This document shows positions 1-11,481 of a DNA stretch of 64,000 bases, piece by piece. The position numbers and the translations under genes are program-made. Below the pieces are notes generated by a model. The model was not told the origin of the DNA. It saw nothing but the letters and a program-made list of their open reading frames with translations, and did not search any database. The stretch is from Ancylobacter koreensis (GTDB taxonomy: Bacteria; Pseudomonadota; Alphaproteobacteria; Rhizobiales; Xanthobacteraceae), in contig NZ_JALKCG010000001.1 in NCBI RefSeq assembly GCF_023016525.1, positions 558,001 to 622,000 of the forward strand, written 5' to 3'. How positions within the stretch are numbered: the stretch's first letter is position 1; each line of letters starts with the position of its first letter.

Positions 1-8
1 GCGTGGCG

Positions 9-1004
9 TCACTTGCCCGAATGGAAGATCCGCTTGGGGTGGATTTCTCCTGCTTCGGCCTCGCCGAGCGCGACGAGGCGCCCGCCGGCGGTGATGGCCA
101 CCGGGCCTTCGAGGATCGGCGCGTCGCGCCCGCGCAGGATGATCGGCTGGCCATGGGCGAGACGCGAGGCCTCGGCCGGGCTGACCCGCAGCGAGGGCAG
201 CGTGTCGAGGCCGATCTCCACCGGGCGCAGCGCGTACAGGGGCGGAGCGTCGTCCATCGCCTCGGACACCTCGCGCAGCTTGGCGAGCGGGATCAGCTCC
301 TCCTCGGCGAAGGTGCCGACGCGGGTGCGGCGCAGCGCCGAGATGTGGCCGCGCGCGCCGAGTGCCCGGCCGAAGTCGCGGGCGAGCGAACGCACATAGG
401 TGCCCTTGCCGCATTCCGCCTCGAACACCGCATGGTCGGCGTCGGGCTGCTCGACGAGTTCGAGCGAATGGATGATGACGGTGCGGGCCGCGAGTTCTAC
501 CTCGATGCCGTCGCGGGCGAGGTCGTAGGCGCGCTCGCCATTGATCTTGAGCGCCGAGTAGGCCGGTGGCACCTGCTCGATCTCGCCGCGGAAGCCCGGC
601 AGGAGGGCGAGGATATCCTCGCGCGTCGGGCGGGTCTCGGAGGTGACGACCGGCTGGCCCTCGCTGTCGTCCGTGTCGGTCTCGATGCCCCAGCGCACGG
701 TGAAGCGGTAGACCTTGCGCCCGTCCATGACGAAGGGCACGGTCTTGGTTGCCTCGCCCAGCGCGATCGGCAGGCAGCCGGAGGCGAGCGGGTCGAGCGT
801 GCCGGCATGGCCCGCTTTCTTGGCCTGGAACAGCCACTTCACAGCGCCGACCGCCTGCGTCGAGGTCATGCCGACCGGCTTGTCGAGCAGCACCCAGCCG
901 TCGACGTCGCGCTTGGGGCGGCGCTTCCTCGGCGCCTCCCTGGGCGCCTCCTGCTCGGTCCTGTCGGCCTGGCGGAGCGCGTCCTGATCGAGCGGGGCGT
1001 TCAT
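9..1004 (-). CDS. truB: tRNA pseudouridine(55) synthase TruB
   Basis: Converts U55 of the T-loop of elongator tRNAs to pseudouridine in the cytoplasm. The 331-residue product has the TruB core [14 protein letters not shown] and the catalytic motif [11 protein letters not shown], with the catalytic Asp near residue 71. A PUA-like RNA-binding part follows toward the C-terminus. A charged 34-residue extension rich in Arg, Glu and Pro precedes the core. The stop codon is just inside the left edge, so the gene is complete. Its ATG overlaps the rbfA stop by four bases (ATGA), so it is the last visible gene of the rimP-nusA-infB operon. In relatives rpsO and pnp usually follow; they would lie outside the window. 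Confident from motif and context. Confidence 0.97.
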   Translation of the reverse strand: MNAPLDQDALRQADRTEQEAPREAPRKRRPKRDVDGWVLLDKPVGMTSTQAVGAVKWLFQAKKAGHAGTLDPLASGCLPIALGEATKTVPFVMDGRKVYRFTVRWGIETDTDDSEGQPVVTSETRPTREDILALLPGFRGEIEQVPPAYSALKINGERAYDLARDGIEVELAARTVIIHSLELVEQPDADHAVFEAECGKGTYVRSLARDFGRALGARGHISALRRTRVGTFAEEELIPLAKLREVSEAMDDAPPLYALRPVEIGLDTLPSLRVSPAEASRLAHGQPIILRGRDAPILEGPVAITAGGRLVALGEAEAGEIHPKRIFHSGK

Positions 1005-1426
1005 GTCTCGTCCTCTTGGTCGTGATCGGTGTCGTCGCTGTCGAGGTCGCGCTGGACCTGCGGCGAGCGCAGCAGCGCGTCGATGCGCGCGCCTTCCTCG
1101 AAGGAGGTGTCGATGCGGAAGCGCAGCTCGGGGACGTATTTCAGCTCGACCCGGCGGGCGATCTCGCCGCGCAGCGGCTTGGCGTTGGTGGCCAGCGCGT
1201 CGATCGCTGCCTTCGGGTCCTTGCCGCCGAGCGGCATGACGAAGCAGGTGGCGATCTTGAGGTCCGGGCTCATGCGGACCTCAGGCACGGTGATCAGCAC
1301 CTTGGCCAGCGCCGGATCGGACAGGTCCCCGCGCGCGAGAATGTCGGCGAGGGCGTGGCGCACCAGTTCGCCCACGCGAAGCTGGCGCTGGCTCGGGCCG
1401 GAGCCCGAGGCCGCTTTGTTCTTCAT
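1001..1426 (-). CDS. rbfA: 30S ribosome-binding factor RbfA
   Basis: Cold-shock and ribosome-maturation factor that binds pre-30S particles near the 5' end of 16S rRNA. I start the protein at the ATG at 1426 ([10 protein letters not shown]), preceded by an AAGG-type ribosome-binding site; a longer reading from 1534 would run through hairpin-rich spacer. That gives 141 residues, normal for RbfA with an acidic tail ([14 protein letters not shown]). Family features are [17 protein letters not shown] at the N-terminus, then [21 protein letters not shown] and a [11 protein letters not shown] strand. It overlaps truB by four bases and lies 157 bases after infB. Confidence 0.95.
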   Translation of the reverse strand: MKNKAASGSGPSQRQLRVGELVRHALADILARGDLSDPALAKVLITVPEVRMSPDLKIATCFVMPLGGKDPKAAIDALATNAKPLRGEIARRVELKYVPELRFRIDTSFEEGARIDALLRSPQVQRDLDSDDTDHDQEDET

Positions 1427-1521
1427 GATGTACAAACCTTCATGGCCCCCGCCGGCGAACCGGGGCGAAGGGGCCGGCCTCGACCGGAGCGAGCGGGCTT
1501 GGACCGCTCGTTCCCGTGGAT

Positions 1522-1577
1522 GGGCGTCCCGCATGCGGGCGCCCGAAACGTTCCGGCTCCCCGCAGCGGGGAGCCGG
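1522..1577 (-). other. Two strong hairpins in the infB-rbfA spacer
   Basis: Read on the minus strand, right after the infB stop, comes a perfect 10-bp stem with a 5-base loop (1553-1577; arms ccggctcccc / ggggagccgg). About 10 bases further is a second inverted repeat (1522-1544; gggcg arms around the palindrome cccgcatgcggg, one unpaired T). Neither is followed by a T-run, so a simple intrinsic terminator is unlikely. Inference: mRNA processing or stability structures, or a weak or Rho-assisted terminator separating infB from rbfA-truB. Confidence 0.6.
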
Positions 1578-1582
1578 CTCGA

Positions 1583-4357
1583 TCACAGCGTGCGCTGCAC
1601 GACCTCGACGCGGTAGCACTCGATGACGTCGCCCGCGCGCATGTCCTGGTAGTTTTCGAAGGACATGCCGCATTCCTGGCCGGCGCGCACCTCGTTGACC
1701 GCATCCTTGAAGCGATTGAGCGTGGCGAGCTTGCCCTCGTGGATCACGACGTTGTCGCGGATCAGGCGGACATGCTGGCCGCGCTCCACGGTGCCGTCGG
1801 TGACGAGGCAGCCGGCGACCTTGCCGACCTTGGAGACCGCGAAGATCTCCTTGATGACGGCATTGCCGAGCATGGTCTCGCGGTTCACCGGGGCGAGCAG
1901 GCCGCCCATCGCCGCCTTCACGTCATCCACCAGGTCGTAGATGATGTTGTAGTAGCGGATCTCGATGCCGGCACGGTCGGCCGCGTCGCGCGCTTCCTTG
2001 TTGGCGCGCACGTTGAACGCGATGATCGCCGCGCCGGCCGTCTCGGCCAGCGTCACGTCGCTCTCGTTCACGCCGCCCGCGCCGGAGTGGATGATGCGGG
2101 CCTGCACCTCGTCGGTGCCGAGCTTCTCCAGCGAGGAGATGATGGCCTCGACCGAACCCGACACGTCGCCCTTGATGATGAGCGGGAATTCCTTCCGGCC
2201 GGCCGTCTTGGCCTGGCTCATCATCTGCTCCAGCGAGCCGCGGACGGTGGCGGAACGGGCCGCCGCCTTCTCGCGCTTCTGGCGCTGGCGGTAGTCGGTG
2301 ATCTCGCGGGCGCGGGCTTCGCTCTCGACCACCGCGAGACGGTCGCCCGCCTCCGGCGTGCCGTTGAAGCCGAGCACCTCGACCGGGAAGGACGGACCGG
2401 CCTCGGTGACATTGGCGCCCTTGTCGTCGATCAGCGCGCGCACGCGGCCGAACTCGGCGCCGGCCACCACGATGTCGCCGACATGCAGCGTGCCGCGCTG
2501 GACCAGCACGGTCGCCACCGGGCCGCGGCCGCGGTCGAGCTTGGCCTCGATGACGGTGCCTTCCGCGACGCGGTCGGGGTTCGCCTTGAGGTCGAGCACT
2601 TCGGCCTGCAGGGTGATCGCCTCGAGCAGCTTGTCGAGATTGGTCTGGGCCTTGGCCGAGACCTCGACCTCCAGCGTGTCGCCGCCCAGGCTTTCGACCT
2701 GAACCTCGTACTGCAGCAGCTCGCTGCGCACGCGCTCGGGCTTGGCGTCGGGCTTGTCGATCTTGTTGATCGCCACGATCAGCGGCACCTTGGCGGCGCG
2801 GGCGTGGTTGATGGCCTCGATGGTCTGGGGCATCACGCCGTCATCGGCCGCCACCACCAGCACCACGATGTCCGTCACCTTGGCGCCACGGGCGCGCATG
2901 GCGGTGAACGCCGCGTGGCCGGGCGTGTCGATGAAGGTGATCTTGCCGCCGAGCGGCGAGGTCACCTGATAGGCGCCGATGTGCTGGGTGATGCCGCCGG
3001 CCTCGCCGGAAACGACATTCGCCTTGCGGATGGCGTCGAGCAGCGAGGTCTTGCCGTGGTCGACATGGCCCATGATGGTCACGACCGGCGGGCGCGAGAC
3101 CAGCTCCTCGGCGGTATCGGCCGTGTCGAACAGGCCTTCCTCGACGTCGGATTCGGCGACGCGGCGCACGCTGTGGCCGAGTTCCTCGGCGATGAGCTGG
3201 GCGGTGTCGGCGTCGATCACGTCGGTGATCTTCACCATCTGGCCCTGCTTCATCAGCAGGCGGATGACGTCCACCGCGCGCTCGGCCATGCGGTTGGCGA
3301 GCTCCTGGATGGAGATCGTCTCCGGGACCGTGACCTCGCGGGCGATCTTTTCCTTGGTCTCGACCTGGCGATGGCCGCTCATGCGCTGGGTACGGCGGCG
3401 GAACGAGGCTACCGAACGCTGGCGTTCGTCGTCGCCCGACTGGGCGGTGACGACGGTGAGGCGGCCGCGATTCTTCTCGGCGCCGGCCGGCGGGCGGGTC
3501 GGCTTGGCCGGTGCGGCCGGGCGCGCCGGCGCACCGCCGGGACCACGACGGACGGGACGGCGATCGTCCTCTTCCGTATCCATCTGCGCGCTGCGCGGTG
3601 TCGCCACGCGCGGCGCGCCGGGGGCGGCGGCCGTCGTCGCGGCGGGAGCGGCCGCGGCGGGCTGGGCCGGACGGGACGGCGCGGGGCTGGCGGCGGAGGA
3701 GGCAGCAGCGGCGTCCTCGCCGAAGCGCTTGCGCGCCTCCTGCTCGGATTTGCGCTTGGCTTCCTCGTCGAAGGCGCGGCGCGCGTCTTCCTCGCGCTTG
3801 CGGGCTTCGGCGGCCTCGCGCTCGACCTTTTCGCGCGCCTCGCGCTCGGCGCGGCGGCGGCCTTCTTCCTCGGCGATGCGGCGTTCCTCGGCCTCGCGCA
3901 GGCGGGCGTCCTGCAGCGCGGCGGTGCGGGCGCGTGCTTCCTCTTCGGTGAGGGTGCGCAGCACCACGCCGCCGGGGCGCGAGCCCTGCGGAGCGGGTCG
4001 GGGCGAGGAGAGATTGGCGCCCGGCGAAGGCTGGGTGCGCAGCGGCGGGCGGCCTCCCTGCGGCTGCGGCTGCGGCTGGGCGGGACGCGCGGGCTGGGCC
4101 GGGCGCGGCGCCTGCGGGGCGGCGGGAGCGGATGCCTGCGGGGCGGCGGGCGCGGCAGCCGGCGCCTCGGGCTTGTCGCCCGGGCCGAGCACGCGGCGCT
4201 TCACCTTCTCGACCACGACGGACTTGGACCGTCCATGGCTGAAGCTCTGGCGGACGACGCCCTGCTCGACAGGTCGCTTGAGCGTGAGGGTCTTGCCCCC
4301 CTGGCCACCCTGGCCAACGCCCACCGTCTTCTCGCCCGGGTTCTTCGTATCGGTCAT
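1583..4357 (-). CDS. infB: Translation initiation factor IF-2
   Basis: GTPase that places initiator fMet-tRNA on the 30S subunit and promotes subunit joining. The 924-residue protein opens with an IF-2-associated N-terminal segment ([17 protein letters not shown]). A Pro/Ala/Gln-rich linker follows, then a long highly charged Glu/Arg/Ala helix (about residues 130-230, probable coiled coil), then the IF2_N domain. The GTPase domain shows G1 GHVDHGKTS (near residue 430), [11 protein letters not shown]3 DTPGHAAF, G4 NKID and G5 SAK, followed by the beta-barrel and C-terminal fMet-tRNA domains. Length is typical for alphaproteobacterial IF-2. It sits between ylxR (123 bases upstream) and rbfA in the classic operon. 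The low-complexity N-terminal linker produces long false reading frames on the other strand. Confidence 0.98.
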   Translation of the reverse strand: MTDTKNPGEKTVGVGQGGQGGKTLTLKRPVEQGVVRQSFSHGRSKSVVVEKVKRRVLGPGDKPEAPAAAPAAPQASAPAAPQAPRPAQPARPAQPQPQPQGGRPPLRTQPSPGANLSSPRPAPQGSRPGGVVLRTLTEEEARARTAALQDARLREAEERRIAEEEGRRRAEREAREKVEREAAEARKREEDARRAFDEEAKRKSEQEARKRFGEDAAAASSAASPAPSRPAQPAAAAPAATTAAAPGAPRVATPRSAQMDTEEDDRRPVRRGPGGAPARPAAPAKPTRPPAGAEKNRGRLTVVTAQSGDDERQRSVASFRRRTQRMSGHRQVETKEKIAREVTVPETISIQELANRMAERAVDVIRLLMKQGQMVKITDVIDADTAQLIAEELGHSVRRVAESDVEEGLFDTADTAEELVSRPPVVTIMGHVDHGKTSLLDAIRKANVVSGEAGGITQHIGAYQVTSPLGGKITFIDTPGHAAFTAMRARGAKVTDIVVLVVAADDGVMPQTIEAINHARAAKVPLIVAINKIDKPDAKPERVRSELLQYEVQVESLGGDTLEVEVSAKAQTNLDKLLEAITLQAEVLDLKANPDRVAEGTVIEAKLDRGRGPVATVLVQRGTLHVGDIVVAGAEFGRVRALIDDKGANVTEAGPSFPVEVLGFNGTPEAGDRLAVVESEARAREITDYRQRQKREKAAARSATVRGSLEQMMSQAKTAGRKEFPLIIKGDVSGSVEAIISSLEKLGTDEVQARIIHSGAGGVNESDVTLAETAGAAIIAFNVRANKEARDAADRAGIEIRYYNIIYDLVDDVKAAMGGLLAPVNRETMLGNAVIKEIFAVSKVGKVAGCLVTDGTVERGQHVRLIRDNVVIHEGKLATLNRFKDAVNEVRAGQECGMSFENYQDMRAGDVIECYRVEVVQRTL

Positions 4358-4480
4358 TCGATATCCGTTTCTGTGCCTCCCCGCCTCATGCGGAAAAGCG
4401 TCACTTCCGTGCGCCAGATCCCTGAATCTGAAGCACTTTCCCGTCGGTCGCGCATGGCCTCCGATCGACGGGGAAGGGCT

Positions 4481-5236
4481 TCAGCCGGCAGCCCAGCCTT
4501 CCAGTCGTTTCATGCGCGCGAGGAACCCCGCGCTCGTCGGATGCGCAAGCAGCGCAGCATGTACCACATTTGACCGCCCGAGCGCCAAGTCCAATTGCAC
4601 CCCGGCGAACCCATCGACGCGGGCGATCTCGCGACCTCCCGCCTCGCCTATCCGCCGCGCCAGAGCATCAAGCTTGGCCACCCCGTCGGGGGCGGCGTCG
4701 GCCGCATGCACGAGCACGGCGACATTTCCGGCCTGCAACGCCTCGATCACCTTGGCATTGCCGGTCACAAGCCGCCCCGCCTTGTTGGCGAGGGCGAGCG
4801 CGGCGAGCGCGTCCTTCTCCAGCAGCTGCCCGACCAGATCGGCCAGCGCCGGCTCGGCGCGGGCCGGATCGAGCCGGACCTTGCCGCGAAAGGCGCGCGC
4901 GAACGCCTTCCGCTTGATCGCTTCGGCGAGCGCCGGCCGGTTGGCCGTCACCCAGGCGCCGCGCCCGGGAAGCCGGGCATGAATGTCCGGCACCACCGAG
5001 CCGTCCGGCCCCACGACGAAGCGCATCAGCTCACCGACCGGCCGCACGGTGCGGCTGGCGATGCACTGGCGGGCCGGCGCGCGGCCCGCATCGGCGAGCC
5101 CCGCATCGGTGAGGCCATCCTCCGCGCCGGCCTCGTCCGCGCCGGCGTCCCCGGCGACGGCCTCAGCCGCCGCCTCGGTTGCCGTCTCGTCCTGCACCGG
5201 CGCGTCCTCCCCTTCAGCCTGCGGCGTAGAGCCCAC
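4481..5236 (-). CDS. RNA-binding protein, YlxR (DUF448) with L7Ae-like C-terminus
   Basis: Small RNA- or nucleoid-binding protein that commonly sits between nusA and infB. It has 251 residues. An acidic Ala/Glu/Asp-rich extension (about residues 1-52) comes before the DUF448 fold ([18 protein letters not shown], then LPGRGAWV). The C-terminal part (about 125-251) resembles the L7Ae/YlxQ RNA-binding fold ([22 protein letters not shown]). Fusion of YlxR and YlxQ-like parts is usual in alphaproteobacteria. It starts 9 bases after nusA and belongs to the operon. The precise function in this lineage is not established. Confidence 0.92.
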   Translation of the reverse strand: MGSTPQAEGEDAPVQDETATEAAAEAVAGDAGADEAGAEDGLTDAGLADAGRAPARQCIASRTVRPVGELMRFVVGPDGSVVPDIHARLPGRGAWVTANRPALAEAIKRKAFARAFRGKVRLDPARAEPALADLVGQLLEKDALAALALANKAGRLVTGNAKVIEALQAGNVAVLVHAADAAPDGVAKLDALARRIGEAGGREIARVDGFAGVQLDLALGRSNVVHAALLAHPTSAGFLARMKRLEGWAAG

Positions 5237-5245
5237 CGAACCCGG

Positions 5246-6861
5246 TCAGCCCTGCGCCTCGTCGGCTTCCGTTTCTTCGGCCGCCTCGTCGCCGTCGCCG
5301 GCGGCGAGATCCTCGGCGGTGATCCAGCCGGCCTTGACGCGAGCCTGCATGATCAGCGCCTCGGCGTCCTCGCGGGAGAGCTGGAAGCCCTCCAGCGCGC
5401 CGGCGACGCGCACCACCTCGCCGTCCTTGCGCTCGGTCCAGCCGGTGAGGTCGTCCGTCGCGCAGCCGGCGAGATCCTCGACCGTCTTGATGTCGTTCTC
5501 GCCGAAGGCGACCAGCATCGGCGAGGTGACGCCCGGCACTTCGCGCAGCGCGTCCTCGACACCGAGTTCGCGACGACGGGCGTCGAGATCAGCCTCGACC
5601 TGCGCGAGATAGCCCAGCGCGCGGTTCTGCAGTTCCTGCGCCGTATCCTCGTCGAGGCCCTCGATGCCGGCGAGCTCGTTCAGGGGCACATAGGCGATTT
5701 CCTCGACCGTGGCGAAGCCTTCGGAGGCGAGGAGCTGGCCCATCATCTCGTCGAGATCGAGCGCCTCGGCGAAGATCTTCGAGCGCTCGGCGAATTCCTT
5801 CTGCCGCCGCTCGCTCTCTTCCGCCTCGGTCATGATGTCGATGTCCCAGCCGGTGAGCTGGGAGGCGAGGCGCACATTCTGGCCGCGGCGGCCGATGGCG
5901 AGGCTAAGCTGGGCATCGGGAACCACAACTTCAATACGCTCGCGGTCCTCGTCGAGCACGACCTTGACGACTTCCGCCGGGGCCAGCGCATTGACGATGA
6001 AGGTCGCCACGTCCGGCGACCACGGGATGATGTCGATCTTCTCGCCCTGCAGCTCGTTCACCACGGCCTGCACGCGCGAGCCGCGCATGCCGACGCAGGC
6101 GCCCACCGGGTCGACCGAGGAATCGCGCGAGGTGACGGCGATCTTGGCACGCGAACCGGGGTCGCGGGCGACCGCCTTGATCTCGACGATGCCGTCATAG
6201 ATCTCCGGCACTTCCTGCGCGAACAGCTTCGCCATGAAGTGGGGATGCGTGCGCGAGAGGAAAATCTGCGGGCCGCGCTGTTCGCGGCGCACGTCGTAGA
6301 CATAGGCGCGGATGCGGTCGCCGGTCTTGAACACTTCGCGCGGCAGCAGCTCGTCGCGGCGCAGCGAGGCCTCGCCGCGGCCGAGGTCGACGACCACATT
6401 GCCGTATTCGACGCGCTTGACCGCGCCGTTGACGATCTCGCCGATGCGGTCCTTGTACTCGTCGTACTGGCGGTCGCGCTCGGCCTCGCGCACCTTCTGC
6501 ACGATCACCTGCTTGGCGCTCTGCGCGGCGATGCGGCCGAAGTCGAAGGGCGGCAGCGTGTCGGCGATGGAATCGCCGATCTGCGCCGCCGGGTTCAGGC
6601 GGCGGGCGCCGTCGAGGTCGATCTCGATCGCCGGATTCTCGATCTGGTCCACCACCAGAAGGTGGCGGGCGAGCCGCAGCTCGCCGGTGCGCGGGTTGAT
6701 CTCCGCATGGATGTCGGTCTCGGCGCCGTAGCGCGAGCGCGCCGCCTTGGCGATCGCGTCCTCCATGGCGGCGATGACGATGCTCCGGTCGATGGATTTC
6801 TCGCGCGCGACCGCGTCGGCGATCTGCAGGAGTTCGAGCCGGTTTGCGCTGACCACGGCCA

Positions 6862-6862
<1 letters not shown>
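5246..6862 (-). CDS. nusA: Transcription termination/antitermination factor NusA
   Basis: Binds RNA polymerase and nascent RNA, promoting pausing and intrinsic termination, and takes part in rRNA antitermination. The 538-residue protein begins [20 protein letters not shown]. It then has an S1 domain ([14 protein letters not shown], about residues 140-200), KH1 ([18 protein letters not shown]) and KH2 ([19 protein letters not shown]). Two helix-hairpin-helix acidic repeats and a Glu/Asp-rich tail complete it. Its ATG overlaps the rimP stop (TGATG), so translation is coupled. Because an intrinsic terminator lies in the operon leader, NusA could influence its own expression there; that is inference. 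Confidence 0.98.
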
Positions 6863-7779
<917 letters not shown>

Positions 7780-7821
7780 TCAACCGACCAGATCGTCGTT
7801 TGTGAGATCGTGAATGGGGCG

Positions 7822-7851
7822 CTTATACAGCCAAACCGCCTTTTGGCGCAA
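7822..7851 (-). promoter_or_regulatory. Sigma-70-type promoter of the rimP-nusA-infB operon
   Basis: On the minus strand TTGCGC (7851-7846) and TATAAG (7827-7822) are separated by 18 bases. The expected transcript start near 7815 gives a leader of about 100 bases that runs through the terminator at 7747-7779 before rimP. This is the best-matching promoter in the rimP/ispE divergent gap. I see no equally good promoter for ispE on the other strand. Confidence 0.65.
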
Positions 7852-7917
7852 GCGGCGGCCTGTGTGCCCGCCGCGCCGTCCCTTGCCGGCCGGGCGCCGC
7901 CAGCGCATAAGCGCCGC

Positions 7918-8856
7918 ATGCCCGACGGCCCGATCTCCCATATGCCGCCCACTGCCGCCGATCCTGCGCCCGTCGGGGTGCTGCGCGAGCGCGCGTCCGC
8001 CAAGATCAACCTCACGCTGCGGGTGCTCGGCCGCCGCGCGGACGGCTATCACGATTTGTCGAGCCTCGTCGCCTTCGCCGGCACCGGCGATCGGCTGACG
8101 CTCGAACCGGGCGAAAAGCTCGCGCTGGCCCTCGCGGGACCGGGCGCATCGGTGCTGGCCGCCGATGCCGACAATCTGGTGCTGCGCGCCGCGCGCCATC
8201 TCGCCGCGCGTGTGCCGGGCCTCGTGCTCGGGCGCTTCACGCTCGACAAGCGGCTGCCCGTCGCCTCCGGCATCGGCGGCGGCTCGGCGGACGCGGCGGC
8301 GGCGCTCCGTCTGCTGGCGCGTGCCAACGGTCTCGCGCCCGGCGATGCCCGGCTGTTCGAGGCCGCGCTCGCCACCGGCTCCGACGTGCCGGCCTGTCTG
8401 CAGGGCCGCTCCTGCCTGATGGCGGGACGCGGCGAAAAACTCGTGCCGGTCGCGCTGCCGCGCTTCGGGGCGGTGCTGGTCAATCCGCGCCTGCCGGTGG
8501 CGACGGCCGACGTCTTCCGTGCCTTGTCGCTGGCGCCCGGTACGCGGCGCAGCGAGCCCTCGCCTTTCCCCGCCAATCTCTCGCGCGAACAGCTTCTCGA
8601 CTGGCTGCGCGGCGAGCCGAACGAATTGGAGGCGCCGGCCCGCGCGCTGGTGCCGGTTCTCGACGCCGTGGAGGCGGCGCTGAACGCGACGCCGGGCGTC
8701 TTCCTGACGCGCATGTCGGGCTCGGGCGCCACCATGTTCGCGCTCTATGACGACTGCCGCGCTGCCGCCGCCGCCGCGCGGATCGTCGCTGGCGCCCATC
8801 CTGCATGGTGGGTGAAGCCGACCGTGCTGGGCGGCGACGCGCGGATGGAGGCGTGA
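7918..8856 (+). CDS. ispE: 4-diphosphocytidyl-2-C-methyl-D-erythritol kinase
   Basis: GHMP kinase that phosphorylates CDP-methylerythritol in the MEP isoprenoid pathway. From the ATG at 7918 it has 312 residues; an in-frame ATG at 7942 is an alternative and no strong ribosome-binding site decides. Motifs are [22 protein letters not shown] near the N-terminus, the glycine-rich ATP loop [16 protein letters not shown], and [11 protein letters not shown] near the C-terminus. Its stop overlaps the ynfA ATG (TGATG). A polyprenyl diphosphate synthase, which uses MEP-derived isoprenoids, lies convergently just downstream. Confidence 0.96.
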   Translation: MPDGPISHMPPTAADPAPVGVLRERASAKINLTLRVLGRRADGYHDLSSLVAFAGTGDRLTLEPGEKLALALAGPGASVLAADADNLVLRAARHLAARVPGLVLGRFTLDKRLPVASGIGGGSADAAAALRLLARANGLAPGDARLFEAALATGSDVPACLQGRSCLMAGRGEKLVPVALPRFGAVLVNPRLPVATADVFRALSLAPGTRRSEPSPFPANLSREQLLDWLRGEPNELEAPARALVPVLDAVEAALNATPGVFLTRMSGSGATMFALYDDCRAAAAAARIVAGAHPAWWVKPTVLGGDARMEA

Positions 8857-9179
8857 TGCGCACCGCCCTGTTTTTCGTCCTCGCGGCTTTCTTCGAGATC
8901 GCCGGCTGCTTCGCCTTCTGGGCGGTGGTGCGCAACGGCGCGAGCGCGCTGTGGCTGGCGCCGGGGGCGGTGAGCCTCGTCGCCTTCGGCGCACTGCTCA
9001 CCCAGGTCGACGCCAGCGCGGCGGGGCGGGCCTTCGCGGCTTATGGCGGCGTCTATGTCGCGGCTTCGCTGGTGTGGCTCTGGGCGGTGGAGGGCTTCCG
9101 GCCCGACCGCTGGGACCTGATGGGCGGGGCAGTGTGCCTCGCCGGCGCCGCTCTCGTCGTGTTCGGCCCGCGCGGTTGA
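8856..9179 (+). CDS. ynfA: YnfA/UPF0060 family inner-membrane protein
   Basis: A 107-residue hydrophobic protein with about four membrane-spanning segments ([38 protein letters not shown], a central [19 protein letters not shown] and [16 protein letters not shown]). The sequence [22 protein letters not shown] matches the UPF0060 family pattern. The start ATG overlaps the ispE stop, so it is translationally coupled; the longer reading frame upstream lies inside ispE. Function is unproven; the fold is related to small multidrug resistance/EamA transporters. Confidence 0.9.
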   Translation: MRTALFFVLAAFFEIAGCFAFWAVVRNGASALWLAPGAVSLVAFGALLTQVDASAAGRAFAAYGGVYVAASLVWLWAVEGFRPDRWDLMGGAVCLAGAALVVFGPRG

Positions 9180-9192
9180 GGCACTCCGACCG

Positions 9193-10242
9193 TCAGCGGA
9201 TACGGGCGATGCAGAAATCCACCACGTCGATCAGCGCGGCCTTTGCCGGGCTGTCGGGGAAGACCTCCAGCGCCTGCTTGGCGGCGGCGCCATAGGCGCG
9301 TGCCCGCTCGATGGTCTCCGTCAATGCGCCGTGGCGGGTGAGCAAGGCGAGCGCCCGCTCCAGATCGCCCTCGCCGATCTCGCCCTCTTCGAGGCAGCGG
9401 CGCCAGAAGCCGCGCTCCTCCTCGTCCGCCGAGCGCACCGCCAGCACGATGGGCAGGGTGATCTTGCCCTCACGGAAATCGTCGCCGACATTCTTGCCGA
9501 GCGCAGCCTTGGAGCCGCCATAGTCCAGCACGTCGTCGACGAGCTGGAAGGCGATGCCGAGATTCATGCCGTAGTCGCGGCAGGCGGCCTGCTCGGCCGG
9601 TGCGCGCCCGGCGAGAACCGGGCCGACCTCGCAGGCGGCGGCGAACAGTTCGGCCGTCTTGCCGCGGATGACGGCGAGATAGGCCTCCTCGTCGGTGGCG
9701 ATGTTCTTGGCGGCGGCGAGCTGGGCGACCTCGCCCTCGGCGATCACCACGGCGGCGTTCGACAAGATGTCGAGCGCGCGCATGTTGCCGACCTCGATCA
9801 TCATGCGGAACGCCTGGCCGAGCAGGAAGTCGCCGACCAGCACGCTGGCCTCGTTGCCCCACAGCATGCGGGCGGCGAGCTTCCCCCGGCGCATTTCGCT
9901 GTCGTCCACCACGTCGTCATGCAGCAGCGTGGCGGTGTGCATGAACTCGACCGAGGCGGCGAGCTTGACCGCGCCTTCGCCCTCATAGCCCGCCAGCGTG
10001 CCGGTCGCGACGGTGAGCATCGGGCGCAGCCGCTTGCCGCCGGACGAGATCAGGTGCTGCGCGACCTCCGGTATCATCGTCACCTGCGAGCCCGTGCGCG
10101 ACAGGATCAGCGCGTTGACGCGATCCATGTCCGCGCGGACGAGGTTGACGATGCCTTCGATGGAAGGCTCGGCCGCCACCTCGGCGGCCGGATTGAAGGA
10201 GTAGGCGACGGACACAGGGGCGCTTCCCTCAGCTATGGCCAC
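9193..10242 (-). CDS. Polyprenyl (octaprenyl-type) diphosphate synthase
   Basis: Trans-prenyltransferase that chains isopentenyl diphosphate into the long side chain of ubiquinone. The 349-residue protein has the substrate loop SSGGKRLRPML, the first Asp-rich motif LLHDDVVDDSEMRRG, and the second Asp-rich motif QLVDDVLDYGG followed by KNVGDDFREGKITLP. These place it in the IspB/IdsA long-chain class; the exact chain length (decaprenyl is usual in this order) cannot be read safely. It converges on ynfA with a 13-base gap and is divergent from the DUF2007 gene. No intrinsic terminator is obvious. Confidence 0.95.
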   Translation of the reverse strand: MAIAEGSAPVSVAYSFNPAAEVAAEPSIEGIVNLVRADMDRVNALILSRTGSQVTMIPEVAQHLISSGGKRLRPMLTVATGTLAGYEGEGAVKLAASVEFMHTATLLHDDVVDDSEMRRGKLAARMLWGNEASVLVGDFLLGQAFRMMIEVGNMRALDILSNAAVVIAEGEVAQLAAAKNIATDEEAYLAVIRGKTAELFAAACEVGPVLAGRAPAEQAACRDYGMNLGIAFQLVDDVLDYGGSKAALGKNVGDDFREGKITLPIVLAVRSADEEERGFWRRCLEEGEIGEGDLERALALLTRHGALTETIERARAYGAAAKQALEVFPDSPAKAALIDVVDFCIARIR

Positions 10243-10441
10243 GGCGTACGCCGGCGCGCGCGACGTTCACCCGAAGGGTTCTCATAGCTTACCCCGCACG
10301 CAGGCGAAAGTTCATCCGCCACCTCTGCGCGCATCGCACGCACGCCGCGCGGCGCCGTTACGCCGGGCCGGCGGGTTCGAGGAAAGCGGTATCGAGCGGT
10401 GGCGTATTGCCTTGCGGCAGCGTTGCGGTCTCAATGCGGGC

Positions 10442-10666
10442 ATGCGCGAACTCCTCCGCACCAATGACATCGTGCTGATCTCGGCTGTCGGGGCGCTGCT
10501 CGACAGCGCCGGCATCGGCCATCTCGTGCTCGACCAGCATATGAGCGTGCTGGAGGGCTCCATCGGACTGCTGCCGCGCCGGCTGCTGGTGGAGGAGGAC
10601 GATGTTGCGCGCGCCCGCCGGCTGCTGGACGAGGCCGGCTTCGGCGCGGCGCTGGTCGCGGAATAG
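10442..10666 (+). CDS. DUF2007 domain protein (putative signal-transducing protein)
   Basis: A 74-residue protein starting MRELLRTNDIVLISAVGALLDSAGI and containing HLVLDQHMSVLEGSIG and RRLLVEEDDVARARRLLDEAGF. Length and pattern match small DUF2007 proteins, which are PII-like in fold and of unknown role. The start at 10442 is chosen because it gives the family's usual N-terminus; a longer frame to 10235 has no family match. It directly precedes the TrmN6-like methylase (8-base gap), a frequent pairing in this order. The roughly 200 bases before it form the divergent promoter region with the polyprenyl synthase; I see no clear motif there. Confidence 0.85.
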   Translation: MRELLRTNDIVLISAVGALLDSAGIGHLVLDQHMSVLEGSIGLLPRRLLVEEDDVARARRLLDEAGFGAALVAE

Positions 10667-10674
10667 GGGCGGCG

Positions 10675-11448
10675 ATGGAGACTGGCCTCGCGCCCGCGCC
10701 CGATGAACTCACCGACGACGCCTTCCTCGGCGGGCGGCTGAACCTCTTGCAGCCCGCGCGCGGGCATCGCGCCGGGCATGACGCGATGCTGCTGGCGGCG
10801 AGCGCGCCCGGCGACGCCCGCCATGCCGTCGATCTCGGCGCCGGCGTCGGCGCGGCGGGCCTCGCCTTCGCGGTCCGCGTGCCGGAGGCCGGGGTGACGC
10901 TCGTCGAGATCGACCCCGTCACCGCCGCGCTGGCGGCGCGCAACGCCGCGCGCCAGACGCCGGACATGGGCGCGCGCGCGCGGGTGGTGGTCGCGGACAT
11001 CGCCGCGCTCGCCCGTCCCGCCGGCCCGTCGGAACCGGCGGCCCGCGCGGCCGATCTCGTTCTGATGAACCCGCCCTTCAACGATCCCGCCCGCCACCGC
11101 GTCTCGCCGCATGAGCGGCGCGCCCTCGCCCACAGCGTGGCGGATGCCGGGCTCGACATGTGGCTGCGCGCCGCCGAGAGGCTGCTGGCGCCCGGCGGCC
11201 GGCTGGCGCTGATCCACCGCCCCGAGGCGGTGGAGGCGATACTGGCCGGGCTGAAGGGGCGTTTCGGGGCCGTGACGATCCGCCCGGTGCATCCCGCCCC
11301 GGGCGCGCCGGCGCATCGCCTGCTGGTCGGCGCGGTGAAGGGGCGGCGCACGCCGCCCGCCCTCCTGACCTCGCTGGTGCTGGCCGGCGAGGACGGCCGG
11401 CCGAGCGAAGACGCCGAGCGCCTGTTGCGCCGCGGCGAGGCCATCTAG
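10675..11448 (+). CDS. tRNA1(Val) (adenine-37-N6)-methyltransferase-like (TrmN6 family)
   Basis: SAM-dependent methyltransferase of 257 residues. It starts with FLGGRLNLLQPARGHRAGHDAMLLAA, as in TrmN6/YfiC proteins. The SAM-binding loop is VDLGAGVGAAGLAFA, the acidic loop is VEIDP, and the catalytic DLVLMNPPFND is an adenine-N6 NPPF motif. These support methylation of adenine in RNA, most likely A37 of tRNA-Val; the exact substrate is inferred from family. The start ATG has GGGGCGG just upstream. It lies between the DUF2007 gene and an S49 peptidase gene on the same strand. Confidence 0.88.
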   Translation: METGLAPAPDELTDDAFLGGRLNLLQPARGHRAGHDAMLLAASAPGDARHAVDLGAGVGAAGLAFAVRVPEAGVTLVEIDPVTAALAARNAARQTPDMGARARVVVADIAALARPAGPSEPAARAADLVLMNPPFNDPARHRVSPHERRALAHSVADAGLDMWLRAAERLLAPGGRLALIHRPEAVEAILAGLKGRFGAVTIRPVHPAPGAPAHRLLVGAVKGRRTPPALLTSLVLAGEDGRPSEDAERLLRRGEAI

Positions 11449-11481
11449 CGGCGGGCGCGGGGGCGCCCTATTTTGCTTTTC

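Noticed and set aside
749..4573. A 1274-residue plus-strand reading frame opposite infB
   Set aside because: High GC leaves long stop-free shadows. It lies over rbfA and infB, has no family motif, and is rich in Ala/Arg/Gly as expected of an antisense frame.
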